DNA of 64,000 bases from Pirellulales bacterium (GCA_016931995.1 JAFGDS010000120.1:28279-92278); one strand, 5' to 3'; numbered from the stretch's first letter, positions 17,705 to 27,167 are shown. Program-made: numbers and translations. Notes: generated by a model from the sequence alone, not told the origin.

Positions 17705-18910
17705 ATGGTGATGGAACGCATCAGCGCCGAGTTGGTCGAGTGCGACGTCCACACGGACGAGCTTCTGATCAACATGGGTCCACAGCACCCCAGCACGCAC
17801 GGCGTGCTGCGACTGGTGTTGCGGACCGACGGCGAGCTGATCCTCGACGTGATTCCGCACATCGGTTATTTGCATCGTTCGGCGGAGAAGCTCGGCGAGA
17901 GTCTGGCCGCGCGGCAGTGGCTGCCCTATACCGACCGGCTCGACTACCTGGCGTCGATGAACATGAACCTGGGCTGGTCGCTGGTGGTGGAAAAGCTACT
18001 GGGCCTCGAGGTGACGCCCCGAGCGGCGTGCGTACGGGTGATGGTGGCCGAGTTGAATCGGATTGCCAGCCACCTGGTGGCCGCCGGCTGCTACGGGCTG
18101 GACCTCGGCTCGTTCACGCCGTATATGTACGCGTTTCGCGAGCGGGAGAAGATCCTCGATCTGTTCGAGGCGGCCTGCGGGGCCCGGCTGACGTACAGCT
18201 ACATCGTGCCCGGCGGCGTGACGGCCGATCTGCCCAACGGCTGGCTCGACCGGTGCGCGGCGTTCCTCGACCAGTTCGATCCGACGATCGACGATCTGCA
18301 CGCCGTGTTGACCAGCAACGACATCTTCATCCGGCGCACGGCCGGCGTGGGCGTCTTGGACATGAAAACGGCCATCGACTACGGCTGCACCGGGCCCGTG
18401 CTGCGCGGCAGCGGCGTCGACTGGGACCTGCGGCGAGACGGCGAGCCGTGGTACGCGCGGATGTACGAGGGCTACGCGTTCGACGTGATCGCGCCGGTGC
18501 ACGGCCATTACCGCAACGAGGCGGCCTACCCCGCGGCGCCCCGGGCGGCCGTGGTGGGCGATTGCTGGCACCGGTTCTTCGTCCGGATGATCGAGGTGGT
18601 GCAGTCGATGGCGATTATCCGGCAGGCGATGGACCGCTACCGCGGGACGGACGCGTCGATGGGGCAACCGATCAAGGCCACGCAGAAGCTCCCGCGGGGC
18701 GAGGCCTACCTGGAGACCGAGGCCCCCAAGGGCCAGATGGGCTTCATGGTGATTGGCAACGACACGAAGACGCCGCACCGCGTCCGGGCGCGGAGCAGTT
18801 GTTTCTGCAACCTGTCGGTCGCCCCGGAGCTTTGCCGCGGCGGCCTCGTGGCCGACGTGCCGGCCGTGATCGGTTCGCTCGACCTGGTGCTGGGAGAAAT
18901 TGATCGTTAA
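17705..18910 (+). CDS. nuoD: NADH-quinone oxidoreductase subunit D
   Basis: 401 aa, the normal size. 'INMGPQHPSTHGVLRLVLRTDGE' and 'HIGYLHRSAEK' near the N-terminus and 'KTPHRVRARSSCFCNL' near the C-terminus are the 49-kDa subunit signatures; the His in 'PSTHG' and a Tyr in 'WLPYTDRLDYL' line the quinone pocket in characterised enzymes. Catalyses quinone reduction together with NuoB, which is not in this window. Start ATG 17705 gives 'MVMERISAEL'; the second ATG two codons on is also possible. Confidence 0.97.
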   Translation: MVMERISAELVECDVHTDELLINMGPQHPSTHGVLRLVLRTDGELILDVIPHIGYLHRSAEKLGESLAARQWLPYTDRLDYLASMNMNLGWSLVVEKLLGLEVTPRAACVRVMVAELNRIASHLVAAGCYGLDLGSFTPYMYAFREREKILDLFEAACGARLTYSYIVPGGVTADLPNGWLDRCAAFLDQFDPTIDDLHAVLTSNDIFIRRTAGVGVLDMKTAIDYGCTGPVLRGSGVDWDLRRDGEPWYARMYEGYAFDVIAPVHGHYRNEAAYPAAPRAAVVGDCWHRFFVRMIEVVQSMAIIRQAMDRYRGTDASMGQPIKATQKLPRGEAYLETEAPKGQMGFMVIGNDTKTPHRVRARSSCFCNLSVAPELCRGGLVADVPAVIGSLDLVLGEIDR

Positions 18911-18936
18911 TTAGCGCTGACGTTGAGCCGGCTATG

Positions 18937-18996
18937 TGCGAAGCCGCAAGCGGCTGACACGTTTTCCGCTTTCCATTTTCCGCTTTCCGCTTTCCC
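18937..18996. repeat. Repeat family M plus TTTCCGC tract before nuoH
   Basis: GTGCGAAGCCGCAAGCGGCT (hairpin AGCCGC/GCGGCT) followed by a TTTCCGCTTTCC-type tandem tract. The hairpin unit recurs at 20971-20990 before nuoK. Confidence 0.65.
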
Positions 18997-20166
18997 ATGA
19001 CCACTTTCCTGCTCCAGTGGCTGAACCCGCCTTGGCTGGCGTACGCGTTGGCGGCGCTGGTGCATTGCGGACTGTTGCTCGCGCTGGTGGTCGGGTCCGT
19101 GGCCGTGTGCAACTGGGCGGAACGAAAAATAGCCGGTCGGGTTCAGGACCGGCTGGGACCGGCGCGGGTGGGCGGGCGGTTCGGCTGGCTCCAATCGCCG
19201 GCCGACGGGTTGAAGCTGCTGTGCAAAGAGGACTTGATCCCCGCCGACGCGGATTCGTTGCTCTTTCGTTTCGCGCCGTACATCAGCCTCGGGGCCTCGT
19301 TCGCCGCCTTCGTGGCCATTCCGCTATCCAACGACTGGGTCGCCCAGCGCCTGGACGCCGCCGCGTTTTTCGTGCTCGCCGTGGCGGGGCTCGAGGTGTT
19401 TGGCGTGATCCTCGGCGGCTACGCCTCCGGGTCGAAGTGGTCGCTCTTCGGGGCGATGCGCGAGGCGGCTCAAGTGGTCAGCTACGAGGTGCCGCTGGGC
19501 TTGTGCGTGCTCGTGCCCGTGATGGTCGCCGGGACGATGAACCTCGTGAAGATCGGCAACATGCAGGAAGGCTGGTTCACCAACTGGCTCATCTTCCACG
19601 ACCCGTTCACCTTCATCACGTTTTGGGTCTATCTCACCTGCGCGGTGGCCAGCGTGAATCGGGCGCCGTTCGACCTGGCCGAGGCGGAAAGCGAACTAGT
19701 GGCCGGCTTCCTCACCGAGTACTCCGGCTTCCGCTGGAGCGCGTTCTTCATGGCCGAATACGGCTCGATGCTCGCGGTGAGCTTCCTGGCGGCGATCCTC
19801 TTTTTCGGCGGGTGGAACGGGCCCGTTCCGATCGCGCGGTGGTTCGGCCTGATGCAGGAAAACGGTCCGCTGGCCGGATACCTGGGCAATCTGCTCGGCT
19901 TGGCCAACATGCTGGCCAAGGGATCGCTGGGCATCGTCGTGATGATGTGGATCCGCTGGACGCTCCCACGACTGCGGATCGACCAGGTGCTCACCACCTG
20001 CCTGAAATACTGCATCCCGCTGGCCGCCGCCACGTTCGTCGGCGCGATGGCGTGGACGTTCGTTGCCCGGGGGGGGCTGAACGCGGGGAATGACGACGCA
20101 ACGACGCGACCAGGTGTGGCGACAGGGGGCGTCCAGGGTGAAGTCGCAATGACCAAATCACAATGA
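18997..20166 (+). CDS. nuoH: NADH-quinone oxidoreductase subunit H
   Basis: 389 aa with about eight membrane helices. Conserved blocks are 'ERKIAGRVQDRLGPARVG', 'LQSPADGLKLLCKED', 'MREAAQVVSYEVPLG' and 'NRAPFDLAEAESELVAGFLTEYSG', all standard for NuoH, which forms much of the quinone tunnel. The last 25 or so residues ('NDDATTRPGVATGGVQGEVA' then 'MTKSQ') are outside the family; the final codons are written by the dispersed repeat that begins at about 20148. nuoI, which normally follows, is missing, and that space is filled by the repeat. Confidence 0.96.
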   Translation: MTTFLLQWLNPPWLAYALAALVHCGLLLALVVGSVAVCNWAERKIAGRVQDRLGPARVGGRFGWLQSPADGLKLLCKEDLIPADADSLLFRFAPYISLGASFAAFVAIPLSNDWVAQRLDAAAFFVLAVAGLEVFGVILGGYASGSKWSLFGAMREAAQVVSYEVPLGLCVLVPVMVAGTMNLVKIGNMQEGWFTNWLIFHDPFTFITFWVYLTCAVASVNRAPFDLAEAESELVAGFLTEYSGFRWSAFFMAEYGSMLAVSFLAAILFFGGWNGPVPIARWFGLMQENGPLAGYLGNLLGLANMLAKGSLGIVVMMWIRWTLPRLRIDQVLTTCLKYCIPLAAATFVGAMAWTFVARGGLNAGNDDATTRPGVATGGVQGEVAMTKSQ

Positions 20167-20325
20167 CCAAAGAATGATCAAAGAATGACCAAGGGCCAAA
20201 TCCCAATGACCAACGACGTTTGTGACAATGACCAAGAGCGAGGTTTGGAGCATTCGTGCTTCGGATCTTCCTTGGACATTGGGACTTGGTCATTGGTGAT
20301 TTCGCACAACCCGGCTAACCAACTC
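20148..20325. repeat. Repeat family K (AATGACCAA units, inverted copies)
   Basis: Several direct units of the type AATGACCAAA and AAGAATGACCAAGGGCCAAA on the left and inverted units (TTGGACATTGGGACTTGGTC, CATTGG) on the right fill the nuoH-nuoJ gap. The first unit overlaps the end of nuoH and supplies its stop codon. Confidence 0.85.
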
Positions 20326-20333
20326 GATTGAGC

Positions 20334-20963
20334 ATGAACCCCATCAACTGGCACTCCTGTTTCTTCCTGCTGGCCGCCGCGGTGGCGTGCGCGGCGGCGC
20401 TGGGCGTCGTGGCGAGCAAGAACGTCGTCCGCATGGCGGTGTTTTTGCTGCACGCGCTGGGGGCGGTCGCCGGGCTGTTCTTCCTGGCGGGCGCGGATTT
20501 CGTCGGCGCGATGCAGTTAATGATCTACGTCGGCGGCACGCTCGTGCTGATCGCCTTCGGCGTGATGCTCACCGCCCGGCGGCCGTTCCTCTCGATGGAC
20601 ACCAAGCTCGCGCAGTGGATCGCCGGGACGCTGGTGGGCGGGTGCCTGCTGGCGGTGCTGCTGCGGTCGGCGTTGAGCGTGGACGATTGGGCCGGACCCG
20701 TCTCTGCCGCGCCGCGAGCCCAAGCCGAGGATCTGGCCACGGCCGCGCCCTTGGGAATGGGCATGTTGGGCGTTCGCGTGGATCGGCTCGACGAGCCCGA
20801 AGCCGCCCGCCGCGAGGGCATGTCCGGCTACCTGCTGCCGTTTGAAATCATCTCCGTGCACCTCTTGGTCGTGCTGATCGGCGCCGCGTATCTGGCCCGA
20901 TCCACCCGACCCGGCGAGGCACGGCTTCGAGAGAACGTTGAGGACAAGATCAACGCCGGATAG
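20334..20963 (+). CDS. nuoJ: NADH-quinone oxidoreductase subunit J
   Basis: 209 aa from ATG 20334 (a TTG two codons upstream is possible). Five membrane helices; 'NVVRMAVFLLHALGAVAGLFFLAGADFVGAMQLMIYVGGTLVLIAFGVML' matches the NuoJ core, including the pi-bulge helix region 'MQLMIYVGG'. The C-terminal helix 'YLLPFEIISVHLLVVLIGAAYLA' is standard. A membrane subunit near the start of the proton path. The loop between helices 4 and 5 is enlarged. Confidence 0.95.
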   Translation: MNPINWHSCFFLLAAAVACAAALGVVASKNVVRMAVFLLHALGAVAGLFFLAGADFVGAMQLMIYVGGTLVLIAFGVMLTARRPFLSMDTKLAQWIAGTLVGGCLLAVLLRSALSVDDWAGPVSAAPRAQAEDLATAAPLGMGMLGVRVDRLDEPEAARREGMSGYLLPFEIISVHLLVVLIGAAYLARSTRPGEARLRENVEDKINAG

Positions 20964-20970
20964 CGCTCCC

Positions 20971-20992
20971 CGTGCGAAGCCGCGAGCGGCTG
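20971..20992. repeat. Repeat family M hairpin before nuoK
   Basis: GTGCGAAGCCGCGAGCGGCT, almost identical to the unit at 18937-18956; stem AGCCGC/GCGGCT. Confidence 0.7.
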
Positions 20993-21011
20993 GCGAGGTC
21001 GGAATTCAACC

Positions 21012-21359
21012 ATGTCGCTATTCACCCAACCCATTGGACTAACGCATTACCTCGTCGTCGGGGCGATTCTGTTCGCCGCGGGCGTGGTGTGCATGGTGAC
21101 GAAGCGCAACGCCATCGGCGTCCTGATGGGCATCGAACTGGTGCTCAACGGGGCGAATCTGAACTTCGTGGCGTTCGCCAACCCGGCGCTGCGGGCCGAT
21201 CCCGGCCGGGCGGTGGCCTGGATGGATGGGCACATGATCGCCCTGTTCGTGATCGTGCTGGCGGCGGCCGAGGCGGCCGTGGCCCTGGCGATTGTCTTGA
21301 GTTTCTACCACAATCACGCCTCGGTCGACGTCGACGAGGCGGATGAACTAAAGGGTTAA
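21012..21359 (+). CDS. nuoK: NADH-quinone oxidoreductase subunit K
   Basis: 115 aa with three membrane helices. 'LMGIELVLNGANLNFVAFA' holds the conserved membrane Glu of NuoK (in GIE) and 'LFVIVLAAAEAAVALAIVL' the second one (in AAE), both part of the proton-transfer chain linking the quinone site to the antiporter-like subunits. Size normal; the tail 'HASVDVDEADELKG' is acidic. It is followed 19 nt later by nuoL. Confidence 0.96.
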   Translation: MSLFTQPIGLTHYLVVGAILFAAGVVCMVTKRNAIGVLMGIELVLNGANLNFVAFANPALRADPGRAVAWMDGHMIALFVIVLAAAEAAVALAIVLSFYHNHASVDVDEADELKG

Positions 21360-21378
21360 CGGCCCGGCCGACGACGCG

Positions 21379-23691
21379 ATGGACCTATCGACCACCTTGC
21401 CGATACTCCTGGGACTGGCCTGGCTGCTGCCGCTGGCCTCGTTCGCGCTGGTGGTGCTCTTTGGCCCCTGGATGGGCCGGCGGGGCGTCGGGGCCGGATA
21501 CCTGGCCACCGGGGCCATCGCCGCCGCGTTCGTTCTGTCGTTCGTGGCCCTGTTGGGTTGGCTGGGGCAGCACGGGCTTGCCTCCGGCGAACACGGCGCC
21601 CACGCCGATCCGATACCTCCCGTGGCCGGCGAGTGGTACGCCCTGGGCACGTTCGGCGCCTTGACGATCACGATCGGCTACTACATCGACTCGCTCACGC
21701 TCGTCATGTTCATGATGGTCACGCTCGTGGCCACGTGCATCCACGTCTACTCGTTCGGCTACATGCACGAAGAACTCGGCGTGGTCACCGACCCATTGGT
21801 GACCCGGGCCAACGGCCGGCCGCTGAAGCGCCGGGGGCGGTTTCACCGGTTCTACCAGTATTTCTCGCTCTTCTGCTTCAGCATGTTGGGACTGGTCCTG
21901 GCCGGCAACGTCGCCATGGTGTTCGTCTTCTGGGAACTGGTGGGCATCTGCTCCTATTTGCTCATCGGTTTCTATATCGAGCGCCAAAGCGCCTCGAACG
22001 CGGCCAACAAGGCGTTCATCGTCAATCGGGTGGGCGACTTTGGGATGCTCATCGGCATGATGGTCCTTTGGTCCACGCTCGGGACGTTCTCGTTTAGCGG
22101 GATCTTCGAGCAGGTCCGGCCTGCCGCCTCGGGCCACGCGCTGGTCGTGCCCGACGGCATGGTGCGGGCCGCGGCCGCGGACGAAGTCGAGCGGATCGTG
22201 CTGGCGAACCCGAATCCGGCAATCGCGGAACGGAACATAGCCGCCCAGGTGCCCGCGTGGCGCGAAGCCGGCCATGGCCGGTGGCTCTTGATCGTGGCGG
22301 GGCTGGGCATTTTCTGCGGGTGCGTGGGCAAGAGCGCGCAGTTCCCGCTGCACGTCTGGCTGCCCGACGCCATGGAAGGCCCCACGCCGGTGAGCGCCTT
22401 GATCCACGCGGCCACGATGGTCGCCGCGGGCGTGTACCTGGTGGGACGGTTCTACCCGGTCTTCACGCCCGAGGTGCTCTTGGTGATCGCCTGCGTGGGC
22501 GCCATCACGCTCTTCATGGCGGCCACGATCGCCATCACGGCCACGGATATCAAGCGGGTGCTGGCCTATTCGACCGTGAGCCAGTTGGGCTACATGATGC
22601 TCGGCCTGGGCGTGGGCGGCTGGGTGGCCGGGTTGTTCCATCTGATTACGCACGCGTTCTTCAAGTCGCTTTTGTTCCTCGGCTCCGGCTCGGTCATCCA
22701 CGCCTGCGGCACGAACGAGATGCCGCGGATGGGCGGCCTGCGGCGCAAGATGCCCTGGACCGCCGGCACGATGCTCGTCGGCGCGCTGGCCATCTCCGGG
22801 GCGGGCATTCCGCTTTTGATCGGCCTGAGCGGATACCACTCGAAGGACGCGATCCTCGCGCAGGTCTTCGCGTTCCGCAAGGATAATCCCGGCCAGGGCG
22901 ACCTGTTGTTCTGGATCGCGGCGATGGGCGCGGCCATCACGGCGTTCTACATGTTCCGCCTGTGGTACATGACGTTTGCCGGCGAGCCGCGCGACGCGCA
23001 CGCGGCCGCCCACGCCCACGAGTCGCCCCGGTCGATGGTCGCGCCGCTGGTGGTGTTGGCCGCGCTGGCGGTGGTCGGGGGGTGGAACGTGCCGTGGACG
23101 GGCCTGGGCGTGCGGCCGCTGGTGGATCAAGCCCGGCCGCTGGGCACGGAGGTTGGCATGACGGCTCCCGCGGCCGCCATTCCGGCCGAGAGCGCATCGC
23201 ACGAGCCCGCGATCCACCGGATTGTCTCCTGGATCGCGTTTTTCGCGGCCTTGGGCGGCTTCCTCGTGGCCACCGGTTTTTACGGCCTGCGCCAGCTCGA
23301 TCCGGAGAAAGTCCGCCGGGTACTGGCCCCGGTGCATTGGTTTCTGAAGAACAAGTGGTTTTTCGACGAGCTGTACCGCTGGGTGTTCGTGCGGCCGACA
23401 CTCGCCGCGGCGCGCGTGGTGGCGGCGTTGGATCGTATCGTGCTCGATGGGCTCGCCCACGGCGCCGCGGGGCTCGTGCGGCTGGTCTCGCGGCTGGACG
23501 ACCTGATCGACCGGCTCATCGTGGATCGGCTGGTCAACGCGGTGGGCGAGTGGACCTACGCGACGGGCTTGCGTCTGCGCGCGGTGCAAAGCGGCAATCT
23601 GCGGCAGTACGTCATGTGGATCGCCGTCGGCACCGTCGGCCTGTTCGTCTTGGTCAGCCTGTTCTGGAACTACGCGGCGGCGGGTAATTGA
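21379..23691 (+). CDS. nuoL: NADH-quinone oxidoreductase subunit L
   Basis: 770 aa, longer than the roughly 610-650 aa average. The antiporter-like core is intact: 'VFVFWELVGICSYLLIGFY' with the key Glu, 'GKSAQFPLHVWLPDAMEGPTPVSALIHAATMV' with the Lys and His, and 'LAYSTVSQLGYMMLGLGVG'. An insertion of about 70 residues before the 'CGCVGKSAQFP' block and a long C-terminal part with the lateral helix account for the extra length. It pumps protons and its lateral helix spans the membrane arm. Seen in the same operon as nuoM and nuoN. Confidence 0.97.
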   Translation: MDLSTTLPILLGLAWLLPLASFALVVLFGPWMGRRGVGAGYLATGAIAAAFVLSFVALLGWLGQHGLASGEHGAHADPIPPVAGEWYALGTFGALTITIGYYIDSLTLVMFMMVTLVATCIHVYSFGYMHEELGVVTDPLVTRANGRPLKRRGRFHRFYQYFSLFCFSMLGLVLAGNVAMVFVFWELVGICSYLLIGFYIERQSASNAANKAFIVNRVGDFGMLIGMMVLWSTLGTFSFSGIFEQVRPAASGHALVVPDGMVRAAAADEVERIVLANPNPAIAERNIAAQVPAWREAGHGRWLLIVAGLGIFCGCVGKSAQFPLHVWLPDAMEGPTPVSALIHAATMVAAGVYLVGRFYPVFTPEVLLVIACVGAITLFMAATIAITATDIKRVLAYSTVSQLGYMMLGLGVGGWVAGLFHLITHAFFKSLLFLGSGSVIHACGTNEMPRMGGLRRKMPWTAGTMLVGALAISGAGIPLLIGLSGYHSKDAILAQVFAFRKDNPGQGDLLFWIAAMGAAITAFYMFRLWYMTFAGEPRDAHAAAHAHESPRSMVAPLVVLAALAVVGGWNVPWTGLGVRPLVDQARPLGTEVGMTAPAAAIPAESASHEPAIHRIVSWIAFFAALGGFLVATGFYGLRQLDPEKVRRVLAPVHWFLKNKWFFDELYRWVFVRPTLAAARVVAALDRIVLDGLAHGAAGLVRLVSRLDDLIDRLIVDRLVNAVGEWTYATGLRLRAVQSGNLRQYVMWIAVGTVGLFVLVSLFWNYAAAGN

Positions 23692-23722
23692 CGAAACAGA
23701 AATTCAATCCATGGGAGTTCTC

Positions 23723-23810
23723 GGTCATCCTGAGCGAAGTGAAGGATCTCTCGTCGAGCGTTGTGCGGATTCTTCGCTTCGCTCAGAATGACGAGGACGT
23801 TCGGAATGAC
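23723..23810. repeat. Repeat family A, inverted pair between nuoL and nuoM
   Basis: GTCATCCTGAGCGAAGTGAA on the left and TTCGCTTCGCTCAGAATGAC on the right form a long hairpin-capable pair inside the operon, followed by a further partial unit (CGGAATGACGAG). Confidence 0.85.
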
Positions 23811-23850
23811 GAGAAGGTGACGCCTGATAACTCGATCGAGTCCTTATGTC

Positions 23851-25587
23851 ATGCCTGATTTGAATAGTCCCATCGTGTTTCTGAGCTTGATCGTGTTTCT
23901 GCCCGCGGCCGCGGCGCTGGCGCTGGGGTTCGTCCCCGGCGGGTGGGGCGATCGGATCAAGGGTTTCGCGTTTGCCACGACGGTGGCCGTGTTCCTGCTC
24001 ACCGTCTGGCTGGCCTTGCCCGGCGGAGGGGCCGACTCGATGCGGTTCGCGCTGGGCGATGGCCAAATGCAAAAGACCGTGAGCGTCGATTGGATCCCGT
24101 CGTTCAACGTTTATTACTTCCTGGGTATCGACGGGATCAGCCTGCCCTTGGTCGTGCTCACGTCGTTTTTGAGCATGTTGGCCATGGCCGCCAGCTTCAC
24201 GATCCAGCGGCACGTGAAGGCCTATTGCATCCTGTTTCTCCTCCTGGAGACGGGCATGTTGGGCGTGTTCATGGCGCTGGACTTCTTCCTGTTCTACGTG
24301 CTGTGGGAAGTGATGCTCCTGCCGATGTACTTCCTGATCGGCGTCTGGGGTGGACCGCGGCGGGAATACGCGGCGATCAAATTCTTCCTGTTCACGCTGG
24401 CCGGCAGCGTCTTGATGCTCATCGCCATTCTGATGCTGTACTTCGCCAGCGACGTGCGGAAGCTGCCTCAGGCCCGATGGGACGCTTGCCACTTGAGCTC
24501 GGACGTGACGGCGCGGGCGCGGATCGACGCGACGGGCGAGCCGGTGCACACGTTCAATCTGCTGGCCCTGGCCGAGATGGGCCGGCTGGAAAACTCGCCG
24601 TTCGACAAGGAGTTGCTCTGGGGCAAGTCGATCCAGTGGTGGGCGTTCCTGCTCTTGCTGGTGGGCTTCCTGGTCAAGGTGCCCGCGGTGCCGATCCACA
24701 CGTGGCTGCCCGACGCCCACGTCGAGGCCCCCACGCCCATCTCCATGATCCTGGCCGGGGTACTTCTGAAGATGGGCGGGTACGGCATCATCCGGATCTG
24801 CTATCCCATTTGCCCCGACGCGGCCTACGAACTAGCCTGGCTGGTCTGCGGCATCGGCGCGGTGAGCATGGTCTACGGGGCCCTGGCCGCCATGGCGCAG
24901 AAGGATTTCAAGCGCCTGGTGGCCTACAGCTCCGTCTCGCACATGGGCTACGTCGTCCTGGGCCTGGGCGTCTGGTCGATCACCCCGGGCAACCTGCTGG
25001 CGACCGACTACTGGAAGCTCGGCATGAACGGCGCCATGTTCCAGATGATCGCCCACGGCATCAGCTCGGCCGGCATGTTCTTTTTGGTCGGCGTGATTTA
25101 CGACCGGGTGCACCATCGCGACCTGGACCGCTTCGGCGGGCTGTTCGCCAAAATGCCCGTCTATAGCGGCATTTCGATGGTCATCTTCTTCGCGGCGCTG
25201 GGTCTGCCGGGCTTGTGCGGTTTCATCGGCGAGGTGTTCGTCGTCCTCTCCGTCTGGAAATACAGCACCGCCCTGGCCGTGGTGGCCGCGTCGGTGGTGA
25301 TCCTCACGGCCGGGTACATCCTTTGGACGATCCAGCGGGTGTACCTGGGACCGGAGTACAAAGGCCCGCACGGCGAAGCGATCACCCGCATGACCCGGCG
25401 CGAAATCGCCATTGCCGCGCCGCTGGTGGCGCTGGCGATCGTGCTGGGGGTCTATCCGCGGGCGCTTCTGGATTACACGAAACCCAGCGTCGCCCAGACG
25501 GTCGATAACCTGGCCGGGTGGATGGAGCGGGTCAAATTGCCGGAGCTTCGCGACCGCGCGGCGATGGAGGAACGAGCACGACCGTGA
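23851..25587 (+). CDS. nuoM: NADH-quinone oxidoreductase subunit M
   Basis: 578 aa, about 14 membrane helices. The antiporter core shows 'FFLFYVLWEVMLLPMYFLIGVWGG' with the conserved Glu, 'FLVKVPAVPIHTWLPDAHVEAPTPISMILAGVLLKMGGYG' with the conserved Lys, and 'KRLVAYSSVSHMGYVVLGLG'. One of three proton-pumping subunits. A hydrophilic loop at about residues 205-265 is longer than usual. The stop overlaps the GTG start of nuoN by 4 nt (GTGA), so the two are translationally coupled. Confidence 0.97.
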   Translation: MPDLNSPIVFLSLIVFLPAAAALALGFVPGGWGDRIKGFAFATTVAVFLLTVWLALPGGGADSMRFALGDGQMQKTVSVDWIPSFNVYYFLGIDGISLPLVVLTSFLSMLAMAASFTIQRHVKAYCILFLLLETGMLGVFMALDFFLFYVLWEVMLLPMYFLIGVWGGPRREYAAIKFFLFTLAGSVLMLIAILMLYFASDVRKLPQARWDACHLSSDVTARARIDATGEPVHTFNLLALAEMGRLENSPFDKELLWGKSIQWWAFLLLLVGFLVKVPAVPIHTWLPDAHVEAPTPISMILAGVLLKMGGYGIIRICYPICPDAAYELAWLVCGIGAVSMVYGALAAMAQKDFKRLVAYSSVSHMGYVVLGLGVWSITPGNLLATDYWKLGMNGAMFQMIAHGISSAGMFFLVGVIYDRVHHRDLDRFGGLFAKMPVYSGISMVIFFAALGLPGLCGFIGEVFVVLSVWKYSTALAVVAASVVILTAGYILWTIQRVYLGPEYKGPHGEAITRMTRREIAIAAPLVALAIVLGVYPRALLDYTKPSVAQTVDNLAGWMERVKLPELRDRAAMEERARP

Positions 25588-27167
25588 ACTTCCACTTGTT
25601 GCTCCGTAGCGCGCTGGACGACACGCTTGGCCCGACGCTCGCGGCGTTTCGGCCCGAGTTGGCCCTATGCGCGACAATCGTGGCGCTGCTCGTGGTGCGG
25701 ATGTTCCTGCCGCGTTGGCGGCTGGGGCCGCCTTGCGTCGCCGCGGTCGGGGTGATCGTCGCCCTGGTTCTCGCGGCGCCGTGGCACTACCTCTCCTCGG
25801 TGGGCATGGACCGGGCCGTGCCGATCTTCACCGGCATGCTCACGTTCGATACGTTCTCCGTCTTCCTGCGGAGCCTGTTGCTGCTGTTCGTGCTGCTCTT
25901 CGTGATGTTCACGCAGTGCTCGGGCGTGCCCCGCGAGGAGTCGGCCACGGAGTTTTACGTGCTCGTGCTGGGCGCCACCGTGGGCATGTGCCTGATGGTC
26001 TCGGCCAACCACATGCTCGTCGTGTTCCTGGGCATGGAGATGGCCAGCCTGCCGTCCTACGTGCTAGCCGGCATGATGCGCCACGAACGCCGCGCGAGCG
26101 AAGCCGCGCTCAAGTACGCCGTCTACGGAGCGGGCACGGCCGGCGTCATGCTCTACGGAATCAGCCTCCTGGTCGGCGCGCTCGGCTCGGCGCATCTGCC
26201 CACCATGGCCGGAGCCCTGGCCGACGCGCTGGCGGCCGGCCCGCTGGGCGACCGCGCGGTCGTCCTCATGCTCGGCAGTCTGATGATCGCCGTGGGCCTG
26301 GCCTTCAAGCTTTCGGCGGTGCCGTTTCACTTCTGGGCGCCCGACGTGTTCGAGGGCGCCACGGCCGAAGTGGCCGCGTTCCTGTCGGTGGCCTCGAAAG
26401 CGGCCGCGCTGGGCCTTCTCGTGCGGCTCGTGGTCGGTCTGGGCGGCGTCGCCGATCCGGCGGGACTTGAAGCCCTCGCGCCGGTGCGCCATTATCTCGG
26501 CATCCTCATCGCCTCTCTGGCGGCCGTCACGTGCACGTTCGGCAATCTCGCGGCCTACGGCCAGACGAATCTCAAGCGGCTGTTGGCCTATTCGACCATC
26601 GCGCACGCCGGATACATGATGATGCCCGTGGCGGCGATGGCCTTCCTCATGGGCCGCGACCCGGCCGGCGCACGCGCGGCCGCGGCCGCCGTGGTCTTCT
26701 ACGTCTCGATCTACCTGTTCATGAATCTCGGGGCGTTCGCCGTCGTGGCGTTTGTGCGCAACGCGACGGGCAGCGAGCAGATCGACCATCTGGCGGGCTT
26801 GATCCGCCGCTCGACCGGTCTGGCCGTGTGCTTCGCCGTCATGCTTTTCAGCCTGGTGGGCTTGCCGCCCTTGGCCGGATTCGCCGGCAAGTTCGCGGCG
26901 TTCGCCGCGGTGTACGACGCGGGCTTGATTTCGCTCCTGGTCATCGGCCTGGTCAACACGGTGTTGAGCCTGTTCTACTACCTCCGCGTCGTGAAGGTCA
27001 TGGCCCTGGCGCCCGAGTCGGAGGAGCACCCGGCGGCGGAGATCCCGCTGGGTTCGACGCCGGGGGTGTTCTGCCTAGCGCTGACCGTACCCCTGGTGGT
27101 CTGGGGCATCTGGTGGAACGGCCTGTTCACCTGGGCCCAAGCCGCCGCGGCGCTGCTGGTCCCGTGA
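25584..27167 (+). CDS. nuoN: NADH-quinone oxidoreductase subunit N
   Basis: 527 aa from the GTG at 25584 that overlaps the nuoM stop codon. Family blocks are 'LGMEMASLPSYVLAGMMRH', 'FKLSAVPFHFWAPDVFEGATAEVAAFLSVASKAA' and 'NLKRLLAYSTIAHAGYMMMPVAAM', with the conserved Lys residues of the antiporter-like core. Last gene of the operon; 72 bp separate it from the convergent ferredoxin gene. Upstream in-frame starts lie inside nuoM and are not credible. Confidence 0.96.
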   Translation: MNFHLLLRSALDDTLGPTLAAFRPELALCATIVALLVVRMFLPRWRLGPPCVAAVGVIVALVLAAPWHYLSSVGMDRAVPIFTGMLTFDTFSVFLRSLLLLFVLLFVMFTQCSGVPREESATEFYVLVLGATVGMCLMVSANHMLVVFLGMEMASLPSYVLAGMMRHERRASEAALKYAVYGAGTAGVMLYGISLLVGALGSAHLPTMAGALADALAAGPLGDRAVVLMLGSLMIAVGLAFKLSAVPFHFWAPDVFEGATAEVAAFLSVASKAAALGLLVRLVVGLGGVADPAGLEALAPVRHYLGILIASLAAVTCTFGNLAAYGQTNLKRLLAYSTIAHAGYMMMPVAAMAFLMGRDPAGARAAAAAVVFYVSIYLFMNLGAFAVVAFVRNATGSEQIDHLAGLIRRSTGLAVCFAVMLFSLVGLPPLAGFAGKFAAFAAVYDAGLISLLVIGLVNTVLSLFYYLRVVKVMALAPESEEHPAAEIPLGSTPGVFCLALTVPLVVWGIWWNGLFTWAQAAAALLVP

